From NCBI GenBank assembly GCA_049969495.1, contig JBMFOT010000018.1:1-50279 (forward strand): a DNA stretch of 50,279 bases, in the 5' to 3' direction. This DNA comes from HRBIN16 sp049969495 (lineage in GTDB: Bacteria; Armatimonadota; HRBIN16). Of this stretch, positions 25,281 through 32,883 are shown one piece after another. The stretch's first letter is position 1. Each line of letters opens with the position of its first letter. The notes beneath the pieces are model-generated. The model ran no database searches. It saw only the letters and a list, made by a program, of their open reading frames with translations, and was not told where the DNA came from. The translations under genes and the position numbers were made by a program.

Positions 25281-26250
25281 CAGATTGTGGCAGTTGCTGA
25301 CTCACTGCGTGACGATGCTCACACTGCTCCTGATGGCTACCGGGTGTGCTCGCACACAAAACGCAGATTCTGGTCGTATGCTGCCGTACGAACAGCTGTA
25401 TGCTTACGACAAAGATCTGCCTCTCAACGCGGAGGTCAAAGAACAGCAACGCGGCACCGGCTACGTGATATATCGCGTGCAATACAATAGTGTGCACGAC
25501 AAGCGTGTGCCCGCCTGGTGGTGCGTGCCTACCACCGGAACGCCCCCTTACCCCTGTGTGATTATCATGCACGGCTACGGCGGCGACAAGAACGGTCTGC
25601 AGATGCTGGCGCCCGCGTTCGCGATGCGAGGCATCTCCACACTGGCTATCGACGCTGAGTACCATGGCGACCGCAAACAGCCGAACAGCGACATTCTCAG
25701 CGCCTACATCTATCGCAACCGCGATGCCTTCATCCAGACGGTGATTGACCTGCGTCGCGCCATCGATTTTTTGCAGAGCCGCCAGGAGATCGACGGCAAA
25801 CGCATCGGTTATATCGGGCTGAGCATGGGCGGCATCCTGGGTGGTATTCTGGCCGGGGTGGATGAGCGCGTACAGGCGCCTATCCTTGTTGTGGCAGGAG
25901 GCGACTGGGGTTACCTCTTCAGCAACAGCCAGCACCCTACCGCCGTGCAACTGCGTGAAAAGAACCCCGAACTGTTCAAAAACCCGCAGAAAATCAATGA
26001 AATAGTGGGACCAATAGACCCGGTGAACTGGGTAGCGCGCATCTCCCCTCGTCCCCTGCTGATGATTAACGGCAAGGACGACCAGATTGTGCCCAAAGAG
26101 TGCACCGAGCGTCTCTTCGCCGCCGCGAAGGAGCCGAAGGAGATAGTGTGGCTGGAGGGTGGGCACATACCCCAGCCGGACGCGGTGCTGCGCAAAGTGG
26201 ACGAGTGGTTGACGAAGCACTTCTTGTCGCAACAGGCGGGCGGTCGGTAG
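25255..26250 (+). CDS. Alpha/beta hydrolase, predicted lipoprotein
   Basis: A 331-residue hydrolase of the dienelactone hydrolase/acetyl xylan esterase-like group. The N-terminal hydrophobic stretch (about 15-30) ends in a lipobox LMATGC, so it is probably a lipoprotein anchored outside the cytoplasm. The oxyanion-hole region is CVIIMHGYGGDKNG. The nucleophile Ser lies in IGYIGLSMGGILGG, the acid Asp in LLMINGKDDQIVP and the His in VWLEGGHIP, so the triad is complete. The substrate is unknown; esters of sugars or polysaccharides are plausible. The ATG at 25255 lies inside the end of the upstream gene, with AAAGGAGCAAGCAA as SD. An alternative is the internal ATG at 25315, which would still retain the lipobox. 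Confidence 0.88.
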   Translation: MNLPYCKSDRLWQLLTHCVTMLTLLLMATGCARTQNADSGRMLPYEQLYAYDKDLPLNAEVKEQQRGTGYVIYRVQYNSVHDKRVPAWWCVPTTGTPPYPCVIIMHGYGGDKNGLQMLAPAFAMRGISTLAIDAEYHGDRKQPNSDILSAYIYRNRDAFIQTVIDLRRAIDFLQSRQEIDGKRIGYIGLSMGGILGGILAGVDERVQAPILVVAGGDWGYLFSNSQHPTAVQLREKNPELFKNPQKINEIVGPIDPVNWVARISPRPLLMINGKDDQIVPKECTERLFAAAKEPKEIVWLEGGHIPQPDAVLRKVDEWLTKHFLSQQAGGR

Positions 26251-26356
26251 AGGGCAGAGCTGGGAGAGACGCTTGCGAGAGATGGAGAGGAGTTGAACGC
26301 CTGAAGGGAGAGGACAGCTCGTCACAGGATGAGCGAGTGGTGTCTCTGCCGCTTGC

Positions 26357-27382
26357 TCACTGGGCAACCTTTGCAAAAGCATCGATGGCGTGAGTGATGT
26401 GCTCATCATCTATGTCCTTGTGAGTCACCAGCCGGATAGTATGCGGGAACACGTCCAGACACAACACACCCAGCGTCTCCAGCTGCTGCACGATGCGTCG
26501 GGCGGGTTGCTCGGTCTGGACGTATACCATATTGGTCTGCACGGTCTCCATGTCCACCGAGAAGCCGGGCATGTTCGCCACCGCTTCGGCTAACCTTCGG
26601 GCGCGGGCGTGGTCCTGAGCAAGGCGGTCTATCATGGTATCCAGCGCGACCAGCCCTGCCGCTGCCAGAATGCCTGCCTGCCGCATGGCGCCGCCCAGTA
26701 TTTTGCGCACTCGCCGCGCCTCCTCGATGAAAGCGCGTGAACCGCACAACATGGAGCCAACCGGGCACGCCAAACCCTTCGACAAGCAGAACATCACCGA
26801 GTCGGCGCACGTCGCCAACTCTCTCGCAGGGATGCCTAGTGCGACCGCCGCGTTGAAGATGCGTGCGCCGTCCAGATGCACCGCCACCCTGTGCTGTTGA
26901 GCGAGCGCCCATACCTCGCGCATGTACTCCAGAGGTAACACTACGCCTCCCGCTGCGTTGTGAGTGTTTTCCAAACAGAGCAAGCGGGTGGGGGGTACGT
27001 GGTCATCGCCGGGATGAATCCGCTTAGCGTACTCTTCCACCGGCACGATACCCCGTTGATTGGGCAGAGTGTGCAGCTGCACGTTGCTGATGAACGCCGC
27101 CGCCCCCAGCTCCCACTTGACGATGTGACAATCCTCATCGATGAGCACCTCGTCGCCGGGGCGCGTGTGCACCTTGATAGCGATTTCGTTGCCCATGGTA
27201 CCGGAAGGCACGAAGAGCGCGGCTTCCTTGCCAAGCAGTTCCGCCGCCCGCTCCTGCAGGCGGTTGATGGTGGGGTCTTCCCCGTATACGTCATCGCCCA
27301 CTTCGGCGTTTGCCATCGCACGACGCATTTGCGGTGTAGGCACAGTCACCGTATCACTGCGCAAGTCTACCAGATGATGCAT
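26357..27382 (-). CDS. ltaE: Low-specificity L-threonine aldolase
   Basis: A 341-residue fold-type I PLP enzyme cleaving L-threonine or allo-threonine to glycine and acetaldehyde. Family hallmarks are the N-terminal LRSDTVTVPTPQMRRAM, DDVYGEDPTINRLQ, ALFVPSGTMGNEIA, the cofactor Asp in VHLDGARIFNAAVALG, and the PLP-binding Lys in VMFCLSKGLACPVGSML. Length is typical. The start at 27382 is chosen because CTGGAGGTGTTC precedes it and MHHLVDLRSDTV is the family N-terminus. An in-frame upstream start at 27472 adds 30 unrelated residues. It may supply glycine or degrade threonine; there is no operon partner. Confidence 0.96.
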   Translation of the reverse strand: MHHLVDLRSDTVTVPTPQMRRAMANAEVGDDVYGEDPTINRLQERAAELLGKEAALFVPSGTMGNEIAIKVHTRPGDEVLIDEDCHIVKWELGAAAFISNVQLHTLPNQRGIVPVEEYAKRIHPGDDHVPPTRLLCLENTHNAAGGVVLPLEYMREVWALAQQHRVAVHLDGARIFNAAVALGIPARELATCADSVMFCLSKGLACPVGSMLCGSRAFIEEARRVRKILGGAMRQAGILAAAGLVALDTMIDRLAQDHARARRLAEAVANMPGFSVDMETVQTNMVYVQTEQPARRIVQQLETLGVLCLDVFPHTIRLVTHKDIDDEHITHAIDAFAKVAQ

Positions 27383-27489
27383 GAACACCTCCAGCCAGCA
27401 GAGAATATCCTTTCTACAGCATACACGCGACAGTGTTGGAAAATCAACCCTTCGTTGACAAGCCTCACTCAACAGGTTGGAAGCAGTGA

Positions 27490-27663
27490 ATGAACGTTCG
27501 TGACTTGCTCCGAAACTACCGGCTCATTTTCCTGGACACCGCGCCACTTATTTTCTATGCCGAGCGACATCCCGTGTACTATGCGCTTGTGGAGCCCATC
27601 TTTGCCGCTATCGACGCGGTGCGCCGCGCGATGACTGCCATTCGGGAGAAATCGCTGAAGTAG
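27490..27663 (+). pseudogene. Truncated PIN-domain (VapC-like) gene
   Basis: A 57-codon ORF with the N-terminus of a PIN-domain ribonuclease: LLRNYRLIFLDTAPLIFYAE, then RHPVYYALVEPIFAAIDA. The first catalytic Asp (D16 in IFLDTAPLIF) is present. PIN domains need about 120-140 residues and three or four acidic residues; here the sequence breaks off after AAIDAVRRAMTAIREKSLK and stops, so the later acidic residues are missing. No antitoxin-like ORF of convincing form lies beside it (the gap to ltaE is 107 nt). It is most likely a deletion remnant of a toxin-antitoxin or stand-alone PIN gene. A functional small protein cannot be excluded. Confidence 0.7.
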
Positions 27664-27731
27664 GAAGCATACAGGGAAAACCGCCTGGCGCGGCGAAAAA
27701 AAAGTTAAGCAAACTGCAGGAGGTTAAGCAA

Positions 27732-28484
27732 ATGGGAAAGTTCGGTATCGCATTACAGACCTATACAGTGCGTGACGATATGGCGCGTGATTTCAAGGGG
27801 ACGCTGCAGAAGATCGCCGAGATGGGGTACCCGGCAGTGCAGCTTTCCGGCACCGGCGGGATGAGCGTTCAAGAGGCCAAACAGTTTCTGGATAGCCTGG
27901 GCTTGAAGGTGTTCGGCGGACACTTCGGCATCGAACAGCTGGAAAAGGAGCTGGATAGCGTGCTGGAGCTGGCTCGGGGGCTCGGCATGGAGTACATCGT
28001 GGTACCGTGGATGCCCGAGGAGCTGCGCAGGGATGCAGAAGGCTGGAAGAACGTCGCCAAGCGCATGAACGCTATCGGGGAGAAGGTCGTCGCGGCGGGG
28101 TTTACCTTCTGCTACCACAACCACTCGTTCGAGTTCCAGAAGTTCGACGGCAAGTACGGGCTGGACATCCTCTACGAGAACACCGACCCCAAACTGGTGC
28201 AGGCGGAACTGGACACCTACTGGGTGAAGCACGGTGGTGAAGACCCCGCCGAGTACATCCGCAAATACGCGGGACGAGTGCCTCTGCTGCACCTGAAGGA
28301 TATGGCGGAGGACGGCAGCTTCGCCGAGGTGGGACACGGTATTCTGGATTGGGACGCCATCTTCCAGGCAGCAGAGCAAAGCGGCGTGCAGTGGATGGCG
28401 GTGGAGCAAGACGTATGCAAACGCCCGCCGCTGGAGAGCGCAAAGCTCAGCCTCGATTTCTTGAGGTCCAAGGGCTTGCTATAA
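27732..28484 (+). CDS. Sugar phosphate isomerase/epimerase (AP endonuclease 2-type TIM barrel)
   Basis: A 250-residue xylose-isomerase-like TIM barrel. The N-terminal GIALQTYTVRDDMARDFKGTLQ, the metal-site region CYHNHSFEFQKFDGKYGLDIL, the Asp in VQAELDTYWVKHGGEDP, the His in VPLLHLKDMAEDGSF and the C-terminal Glu in WMAVEQDVCKRPPLES follow the inosose isomerase/IolE-type pattern. Such enzymes bind one divalent metal. The sugar or inositol substrate is not determinable. The ATG follows CAGGAGGTTAAGCAA, a strong SD. A hydrolysis or epimerisation role within carbohydrate degradation is plausible. It is followed after 162 nt (holding dispersed repeats) by the large membrane protein gene, which may be transcribed from the same start. 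Confidence 0.9.
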   Translation: MGKFGIALQTYTVRDDMARDFKGTLQKIAEMGYPAVQLSGTGGMSVQEAKQFLDSLGLKVFGGHFGIEQLEKELDSVLELARGLGMEYIVVPWMPEELRRDAEGWKNVAKRMNAIGEKVVAAGFTFCYHNHSFEFQKFDGKYGLDILYENTDPKLVQAELDTYWVKHGGEDPAEYIRKYAGRVPLLHLKDMAEDGSFAEVGHGILDWDAIFQAAEQSGVQWMAVEQDVCKRPPLESAKLSLDFLRSKGLL

Positions 28485-28525
28485 CTGTGGTGCGGGTAAA
28501 TCTGGTCGTTGGTCTTTATTCTTGT

Positions 28526-28612
28526 GGAGGGCGAGACTCTTGCCGAGCCGTATGAAATACCCCCACCTGACCTCCCCGCTCGCGGGGAGGGCGGGGGTTA
28601 AAGCCCGTCACG
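28526..28612 (+). repeat. 25-nt dispersed element (copy 2) plus adjacent palindromic block
   Basis: 28526-28550 is a plus-strand copy of the 25-nt element (GGAGGGCGAGAC then TCTTGCCGAGCCG). Directly after it, 28551-28612 holds a second block containing a hairpin CCTCCCCG-CTCG-CGGGGAGG (28571-28590) flanked by CCCCCACCTGA and GGGGGTTAAAGCCC. A diverged copy of that second block occurs at 42827-42876, there next to another copy of the 25-nt element. The two modules therefore travel together as a composite intergenic repeat. Confidence 0.7.
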
Positions 28613-28646
28613 GCTTGCAAACCAAATCCATCACAGGTAAAGGTGC

Positions 28647-30632
28647 ATGGCAACAACCATCTGGCAGAGGACACGTGCAGAAGCAGAAGTTCGTGAAGAG
28701 GCAACCCCTGCACAACGCGGAGTTACTCTTCGCGCTGTAGTGATTGGCATCATCCTTGCTCCCCTGATTGCGTGGTTCAACATCTCTATCGAAGCCATCC
28801 GTTATGCAGGACAGCCGACCACCATCTCGCTGTTTCCGCATATCCTGTTCGTACTACTGTGTTTGATCGCGGTCAACGCAGTGGTCGGGCGTGTCGTGCC
28901 GAGATGGCGTTTCTCGCCGGCGGAATTGATGGTCGTCTACTTCTTTACCCTGATGACCGCGGTGATGGCGTCGCACGACCTGATTGAGGTCATTACACCC
29001 ATCCTGACCTACCCCTTCAAGTACGCCAACCCCGCCAACCGCTGGGACAGCGATGTGATACCGTATCTCCCGAAATGGCTGTTCATCAGCGACCCCGATG
29101 CGGTGGACAAATACTATATTGGCAACGCGAACTTCTGGAATGGGCACGACCTGCGCATCTGGACGCCCCCTCTGCTTATCTGGACGGGTTTCTTTACCGT
29201 TCTGGCGTTTGGCATGTTCTGTCTGAACGTGCTATTGCGCAAACAGTGGACCGACCGCGAGCGGCTCTCCTACCCGCTGGTACAACTGCCACTGGAGCTG
29301 GTGCAGCCGCGCGTGCCCGTGTTCCAGAACCGACTGTTCTGGATTGCCTTCGCCATCGCAGCGATCAACGACATCTGGTTTGGTTTGAACCGGTTGTTTC
29401 CCTCCATCCCGCAACCCTACGTACGCTGGCAGACGCTGGAGCAGTACATCACCACACCGCCCTGGAACGCCATTGGCTGGCTGCCGCTGGCGTTTTTCCC
29501 TTGGATTGTGGGCATCGGGGTATTACTGCCTACCGACCTGCTCTTCTCCTGCTGGTTCTTTTTCTGGGTATGGAAACTGCAACCCATCATCGCTGCCTAC
29601 TACGGCTGGAACCAGATACCCGGCTTCCCCTACGTGAACGAACAATCCTTCGGTGCGTATATGGGCATTGCACTCTTCACCCTCTACACCGCGAGAAAGG
29701 CGCTGGCGCAGGGGTTCTCGGCGATATGGAGAGGCTCGGACGGCAGCGACAAAGGCGAAGCGTTACCCTATCGCTGGGCGGCGCTGGGATTCCTGGGCAG
29801 TCTTGTCGCCATTTATCTTTTCTTCCTGTCAACCGGTATGAGCGGCTGGGTAATCGCTCTTTCCCTGCTTATCTATCTTGCCATCTCGTTGGCGGTGACC
29901 CGAATGCGTGCCGAGCTCGGTCCGCCCGCACACGACCTGCATGACTCCGGACCGCAACGGCTCATCCCCTTGCTGTTTGGGGTAGAGAACCTGAAGCGGC
30001 AGGACCTGGTGATGTTCGCGCCGATGCAGGGCTTCAACCGTGCCTACCGTGCCCACCCCATGCCCACGCATATCGAGGGACTGCGTGCTGCCGAGCGCAC
30101 ACGCTCCTCGATGCGGGCGATGTTCTGGGTGCTAGTGTTCGCGGTGTTCTGGGGCACGCTTACCGGCTTCTTCGTCAACGTGCATCTACATTACCAGTGG
30201 GGTGCGGCATCCAAAGCAGATACCCCTTACGTCAGCACCATCTTCGGCAGGGAACCGTATGACCGCATCACCTCTCTGCTGTCGGGGTCGGTTTCCTCTC
30301 TGCAGAAGCGCAACGTCATCTGGGCGATGATGGTGGGCTTTGGAGTGACCGCGGTGCTGAGCATCTTCCGTATGAACATCGCTAACTTCCCCCTGCACCC
30401 GGTGGGCTATGCTATCTCCAGCAGCTGGAGCCTAAGCGTGCTGTGGTTTTCTCTGCTGGTGGCGTGGGTATGCAAAGTAACCATCATGAAGATAGGCGGA
30501 TTGCGTACCTACCAGCGTGCACTGCCCTTTTTCCTGGGGCTGGTACTGGGAGAGTGCACGATGGGTAGTCTGTGGATGCTGGTAAGCATCTTCACCGGCA
30601 CAAAAACATTCATCGTCTGGCCTTACGGATAA
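28647..30632 (+). CDS. Large polytopic membrane protein, DUF6785/DUF6784-like
   Basis: A 661-residue protein with about 12-14 hydrophobic segments beginning with TLRAVVIGIILAPLIAWFNI (residues ~26-45). Aromatic-rich loops carry recurring motifs such as KWLFISDPDAVDKYYIGNANF, RLSYPLVQLPLELVQP and GWNQIPGFPYVNEQSFGAYM. This matches my memory of a pair of adjoining domains named DUF6785 and DUF6784, common in Armatimonadota and Planctomycetota and related to oligopeptide-transporter-like folds. The domain names are from memory and unverified. The function is unknown. The start at 28647 has AAAGGTGC nearby as a weak SD. The 3' end overlaps the convergent DUF92 gene by 10 nt. Confidence 0.8.
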   Translation: MATTIWQRTRAEAEVREEATPAQRGVTLRAVVIGIILAPLIAWFNISIEAIRYAGQPTTISLFPHILFVLLCLIAVNAVVGRVVPRWRFSPAELMVVYFFTLMTAVMASHDLIEVITPILTYPFKYANPANRWDSDVIPYLPKWLFISDPDAVDKYYIGNANFWNGHDLRIWTPPLLIWTGFFTVLAFGMFCLNVLLRKQWTDRERLSYPLVQLPLELVQPRVPVFQNRLFWIAFAIAAINDIWFGLNRLFPSIPQPYVRWQTLEQYITTPPWNAIGWLPLAFFPWIVGIGVLLPTDLLFSCWFFFWVWKLQPIIAAYYGWNQIPGFPYVNEQSFGAYMGIALFTLYTARKALAQGFSAIWRGSDGSDKGEALPYRWAALGFLGSLVAIYLFFLSTGMSGWVIALSLLIYLAISLAVTRMRAELGPPAHDLHDSGPQRLIPLLFGVENLKRQDLVMFAPMQGFNRAYRAHPMPTHIEGLRAAERTRSSMRAMFWVLVFAVFWGTLTGFFVNVHLHYQWGAASKADTPYVSTIFGREPYDRITSLLSGSVSSLQKRNVIWAMMVGFGVTAVLSIFRMNIANFPLHPVGYAISSSWSLSVLWFSLLVAWVCKVTIMKIGGLRTYQRALPFFLGLVLGECTMGSLWMLVSIFTGTKTFIVWPYG

Positions 30633-31411
30633 GCGAAACCTGCTCCCACCGCGCCCCCTGCCAGCGTGCAGAGCAGATTGACCATGTCGTTGTTTATCCA
30701 TCGCCAGCCGGCGATATGCTGTGCGGGAGCCCCGCAATGCTCTCGCCGCTCCACAACCTCTCCACACCGCACGCAGCGATACCTTGCCTGCAGTGTACCG
30801 CCCAGCACACTGTCCAGCAGATTCCCCACTATCCCGCCCAGCGCGATCGCCAGCACCTGCTGTAACGGCACGGGATATGCGAGCCACGCTGCTCCCGCTA
30901 CCGCCGCACTGCCCGCGCAACCCGCCAGCAACCCCACCGGAGTGACACCACCCGAATCGCCCGCTCGCAGCAGGCGACCTGTCAGGATATGGCGCGGCGG
31001 CATGCGCGATAGCATGCCCACCTCACTGCTCCACGTGTCGGCATTGGCGGCGGCGTACGCCCCCACAAACGCCAACCACCAGTGCGTATCGCCGGTCAAT
31101 CCGTAAAGAGCGACACACAGTGTCGCAACACCGCCGTTGGCGAACACCTGCACCGCGCCGCGCTGTGCTCCCCGTGCGGTCAGAGTTTCCATGCGCCGCT
31201 TGCGCTCAGCACGCCACCGGCTAAGGGCACTGGAGGTGACGAAGAAAGTGAGCAACACGCCCGCCGCCCGCAAGCCCCCCGCAGCAAGAGTCACCCATCC
31301 CACCACGAAGGCAGCTACAGCCCCCGATACAGACAGCCAGCGCAGGCGAGCAGCAAGAAGTACCACAAATAGAACGAGCACCGCAGAGAGGGAATAGTCA
31401 ACAACCTGCAC
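30623..31411 (-). CDS. DUF92 family membrane protein
   Basis: A 262-residue membrane protein with about six helices. The conserved features of DUF92 (TIGR00297) are visible: RLRWLSVSGAVAAFVVGWVT, FFVTSSALSRW, RGAQRGAVQVFANGGVATLC, AYAAANADTWSSEVGMLSR and GRLLRAGDSGGVTPVGLLAG. A short Cys-rich insert (CVRCGEVVERREHC) lies near the C-terminus. The plant member VTE6 is phytyl-phosphate kinase; the bacterial role is not established, but a CTP-dependent lipid or isoprenoid-phosphate kinase is possible. It follows the NlpC/P60 gene by 8 nt, so is likely the last gene of the operon from 36092. Confidence 0.9.
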   Translation of the reverse strand: MQVVDYSLSAVLVLFVVLLAARLRWLSVSGAVAAFVVGWVTLAAGGLRAAGVLLTFFVTSSALSRWRAERKRRMETLTARGAQRGAVQVFANGGVATLCVALYGLTGDTHWWLAFVGAYAAANADTWSSEVGMLSRMPPRHILTGRLLRAGDSGGVTPVGLLAGCAGSAAVAGAAWLAYPVPLQQVLAIALGGIVGNLLDSVLGGTLQARYRCVRCGEVVERREHCGAPAQHIAGWRWINNDMVNLLCTLAGGAVGAGFAYP

Positions 31412-31419
31412 GGAACACC

Positions 31420-32223
31420 TTAACGGCGAATGCCAACGAGCGTTTTCAGGTATTTGGGGTCGGTGATGCGGTCTATCGCCACGCGCCCTCGCCCTCTGGC
31501 GGCATGGATGAAGTAGCCGTTACCGATGTAGATGCCCGTATGTGAGATAGGCTGCCTGCTAGAGCGAAAATACAGCCGGTCACCCGGTTGAAGTAGAGAC
31601 AGGTCGGGAATGGGTGTGCCTACCTGCGCCTGATGCCTGCCCAATCGCGGCAGTTTGATGCCGTTCAAGGCGAACACCTTTTGCACGAACCCCGAGCAGT
31701 CCAACCCGTTGTACGACGTGCCTCCCCAGCGGTACGGAATGCCCAGAAAGCGCAAAGCGGTTTGCACGATGCGTTCACCCAGTGCGCCCGTCGTCGCCGG
31801 GTCGGCTGACACCACCTCATAGTCCAGCAATCGCACATGCTGGCGTGGGATCCAGCCCACACTGCCGTCCGCCATCAGCACTCCGTACCATGCCCCCGCT
31901 TCGTGGGTGATGGCAAGGTAGGTGAGGGGTTCACAGCGAGCGTACAGTCTGCTGCTGGTGCTTCGCAGAGCGTAGATAGGAGCCGGGTTCACGGTCACCC
32001 CCAGTCGCCCGATGGCTTGCGTGCGTCTGGGCGATGTGCTGGGCGGCGGACTACTGTGCGCTGGCGCGGGGCGAGGCGGCTCCGGCGGTCGAACGGGCAG
32101 TTCGATGGAAAGGTACGTATCGGCATGAGCAGCACCTGTGACCCACACCGCAAGTATCGCGCTGAGCACTGCAAGACTCTCCTGCACATATCGGCAAACT
32201 CTCACCAATCCCCTCTCCCTCAC
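31420..32223 (-). CDS. NlpC/P60 family (C40) cell-wall peptidase with SH3-like domain
   Basis: A 267-residue secreted D-gamma-glutamyl-type endopeptidase. The signal peptide (about 15-35, SLAVLSAILAVWVTGAAHA) is followed by a Pro-rich linker (PPEPPRPAPAHSSPPPS) and a bacterial SH3-like domain (about 70-140: ARCEPLTYLAITHEAGAWYG, then VLMADGSVGWIPRQHV). The catalytic domain (about 155-260) has Cys in NGLDCSGFVQKVFALNG, His in SHTGIYIGNG and the third residue in FIHAARG. The GTG start at 32223 overlaps the upstream gene's TGA as GTGA, so the genes are coupled. It is the seventh gene of the membrane-protein operon and gives the operon a peptidoglycan link. Confidence 0.92.
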   Translation of the reverse strand: MRERGLVRVCRYVQESLAVLSAILAVWVTGAAHADTYLSIELPVRPPEPPRPAPAHSSPPPSTSPRRTQAIGRLGVTVNPAPIYALRSTSSRLYARCEPLTYLAITHEAGAWYGVLMADGSVGWIPRQHVRLLDYEVVSADPATTGALGERIVQTALRFLGIPYRWGGTSYNGLDCSGFVQKVFALNGIKLPRLGRHQAQVGTPIPDLSLLQPGDRLYFRSSRQPISHTGIYIGNGYFIHAARGRGRVAIDRITDPKYLKTLVGIRR

Positions 32224-32879
32224 TGCACCAGTTTCAGCCAGTCGCTGAAGATGAAGTACATGCGGTCAAACAGCAGCGCCATACGCGCCATAATGGTTGT
32301 TCCGAAAATCGCGCCGAAAGCCACCATCATCACCCAGCGTCCGAACTGCGCGGAGTTGCGGATTGCCTTGCTCTTCTGCTCGAACGAGAAGAAGAAGTAG
32401 CTCATGACGGTGACGAGCACTATCATGAAGATCAGGTTGTTGATTGCCTGCGGTATATCCAGTGAACCGTCAGACGCCGTGACATACAGCGGGCGAAACG
32501 ACTTGGCGAGCTGCGGCAAGTAGGTATTTGCAAAGCCTTGAAATGCCTGCCCAGCCGAGAAACCCATGAGAAACCCGATGGGTAATCGGCTCAACCAGTT
32601 GTATTTTCGGCTATGGATGAAGTAGAACAGCAAGCCAAACATAAACACGAACGTCCAGTACCACTCGCCCTTCTTAAACACCGGCTGGTACAGGAACGGG
32701 TCCAGAATCTCTTTGATGAGCACCACGATCGAGAAACCTGCTGCCAGCCCGATGAACACGTGTTCGAAGAAGCGGTAGAATGCGTTTTCGCGGTAAATCA
32801 GCGTCATCAAGCCGATGGTGCAAATAGCGCCCGCGTATATACCGGGGCGTGAAAGAATATCCTGCCACAGCGCGTCCAT
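32220..32879 (-). CDS. Uncharacterised multi-pass membrane protein (operon gene 6)
   Basis: A 219-residue protein with about six hydrophobic helices. The N-terminus reads DILSRPGIYAGAICTIGLMT, followed by YRENAFYRFFEHVFIGLAAG, WYWTFVFMFGLLFYFIHSRK, a Gly-rich IGFLMGFSAGQAFQGFANTY and a longer extracytoplasmic-type loop (about 125-150). The C-terminal third holds LIFMIVLVTVMSYFFFSFEQ then WVMMVAFGAIFGTTIMARMALL. I do not recognise a named family. Its stop overlaps the NlpC/P60 start (GTGA), and it begins 4 nt after the preceding gene's end. GxxxG-like helix motifs (GFLMGFSAG) suggest packing with partner helices, consistent with a complex built with the neighbouring membrane proteins. Confidence 0.85.
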   Translation of the reverse strand: MDALWQDILSRPGIYAGAICTIGLMTLIYRENAFYRFFEHVFIGLAAGFSIVVLIKEILDPFLYQPVFKKGEWYWTFVFMFGLLFYFIHSRKYNWLSRLPIGFLMGFSAGQAFQGFANTYLPQLAKSFRPLYVTASDGSLDIPQAINNLIFMIVLVTVMSYFFFSFEQKSKAIRNSAQFGRWVMMVAFGAIFGTTIMARMALLFDRMYFIFSDWLKLVQ

Positions 32880-32883
32880 CCTG

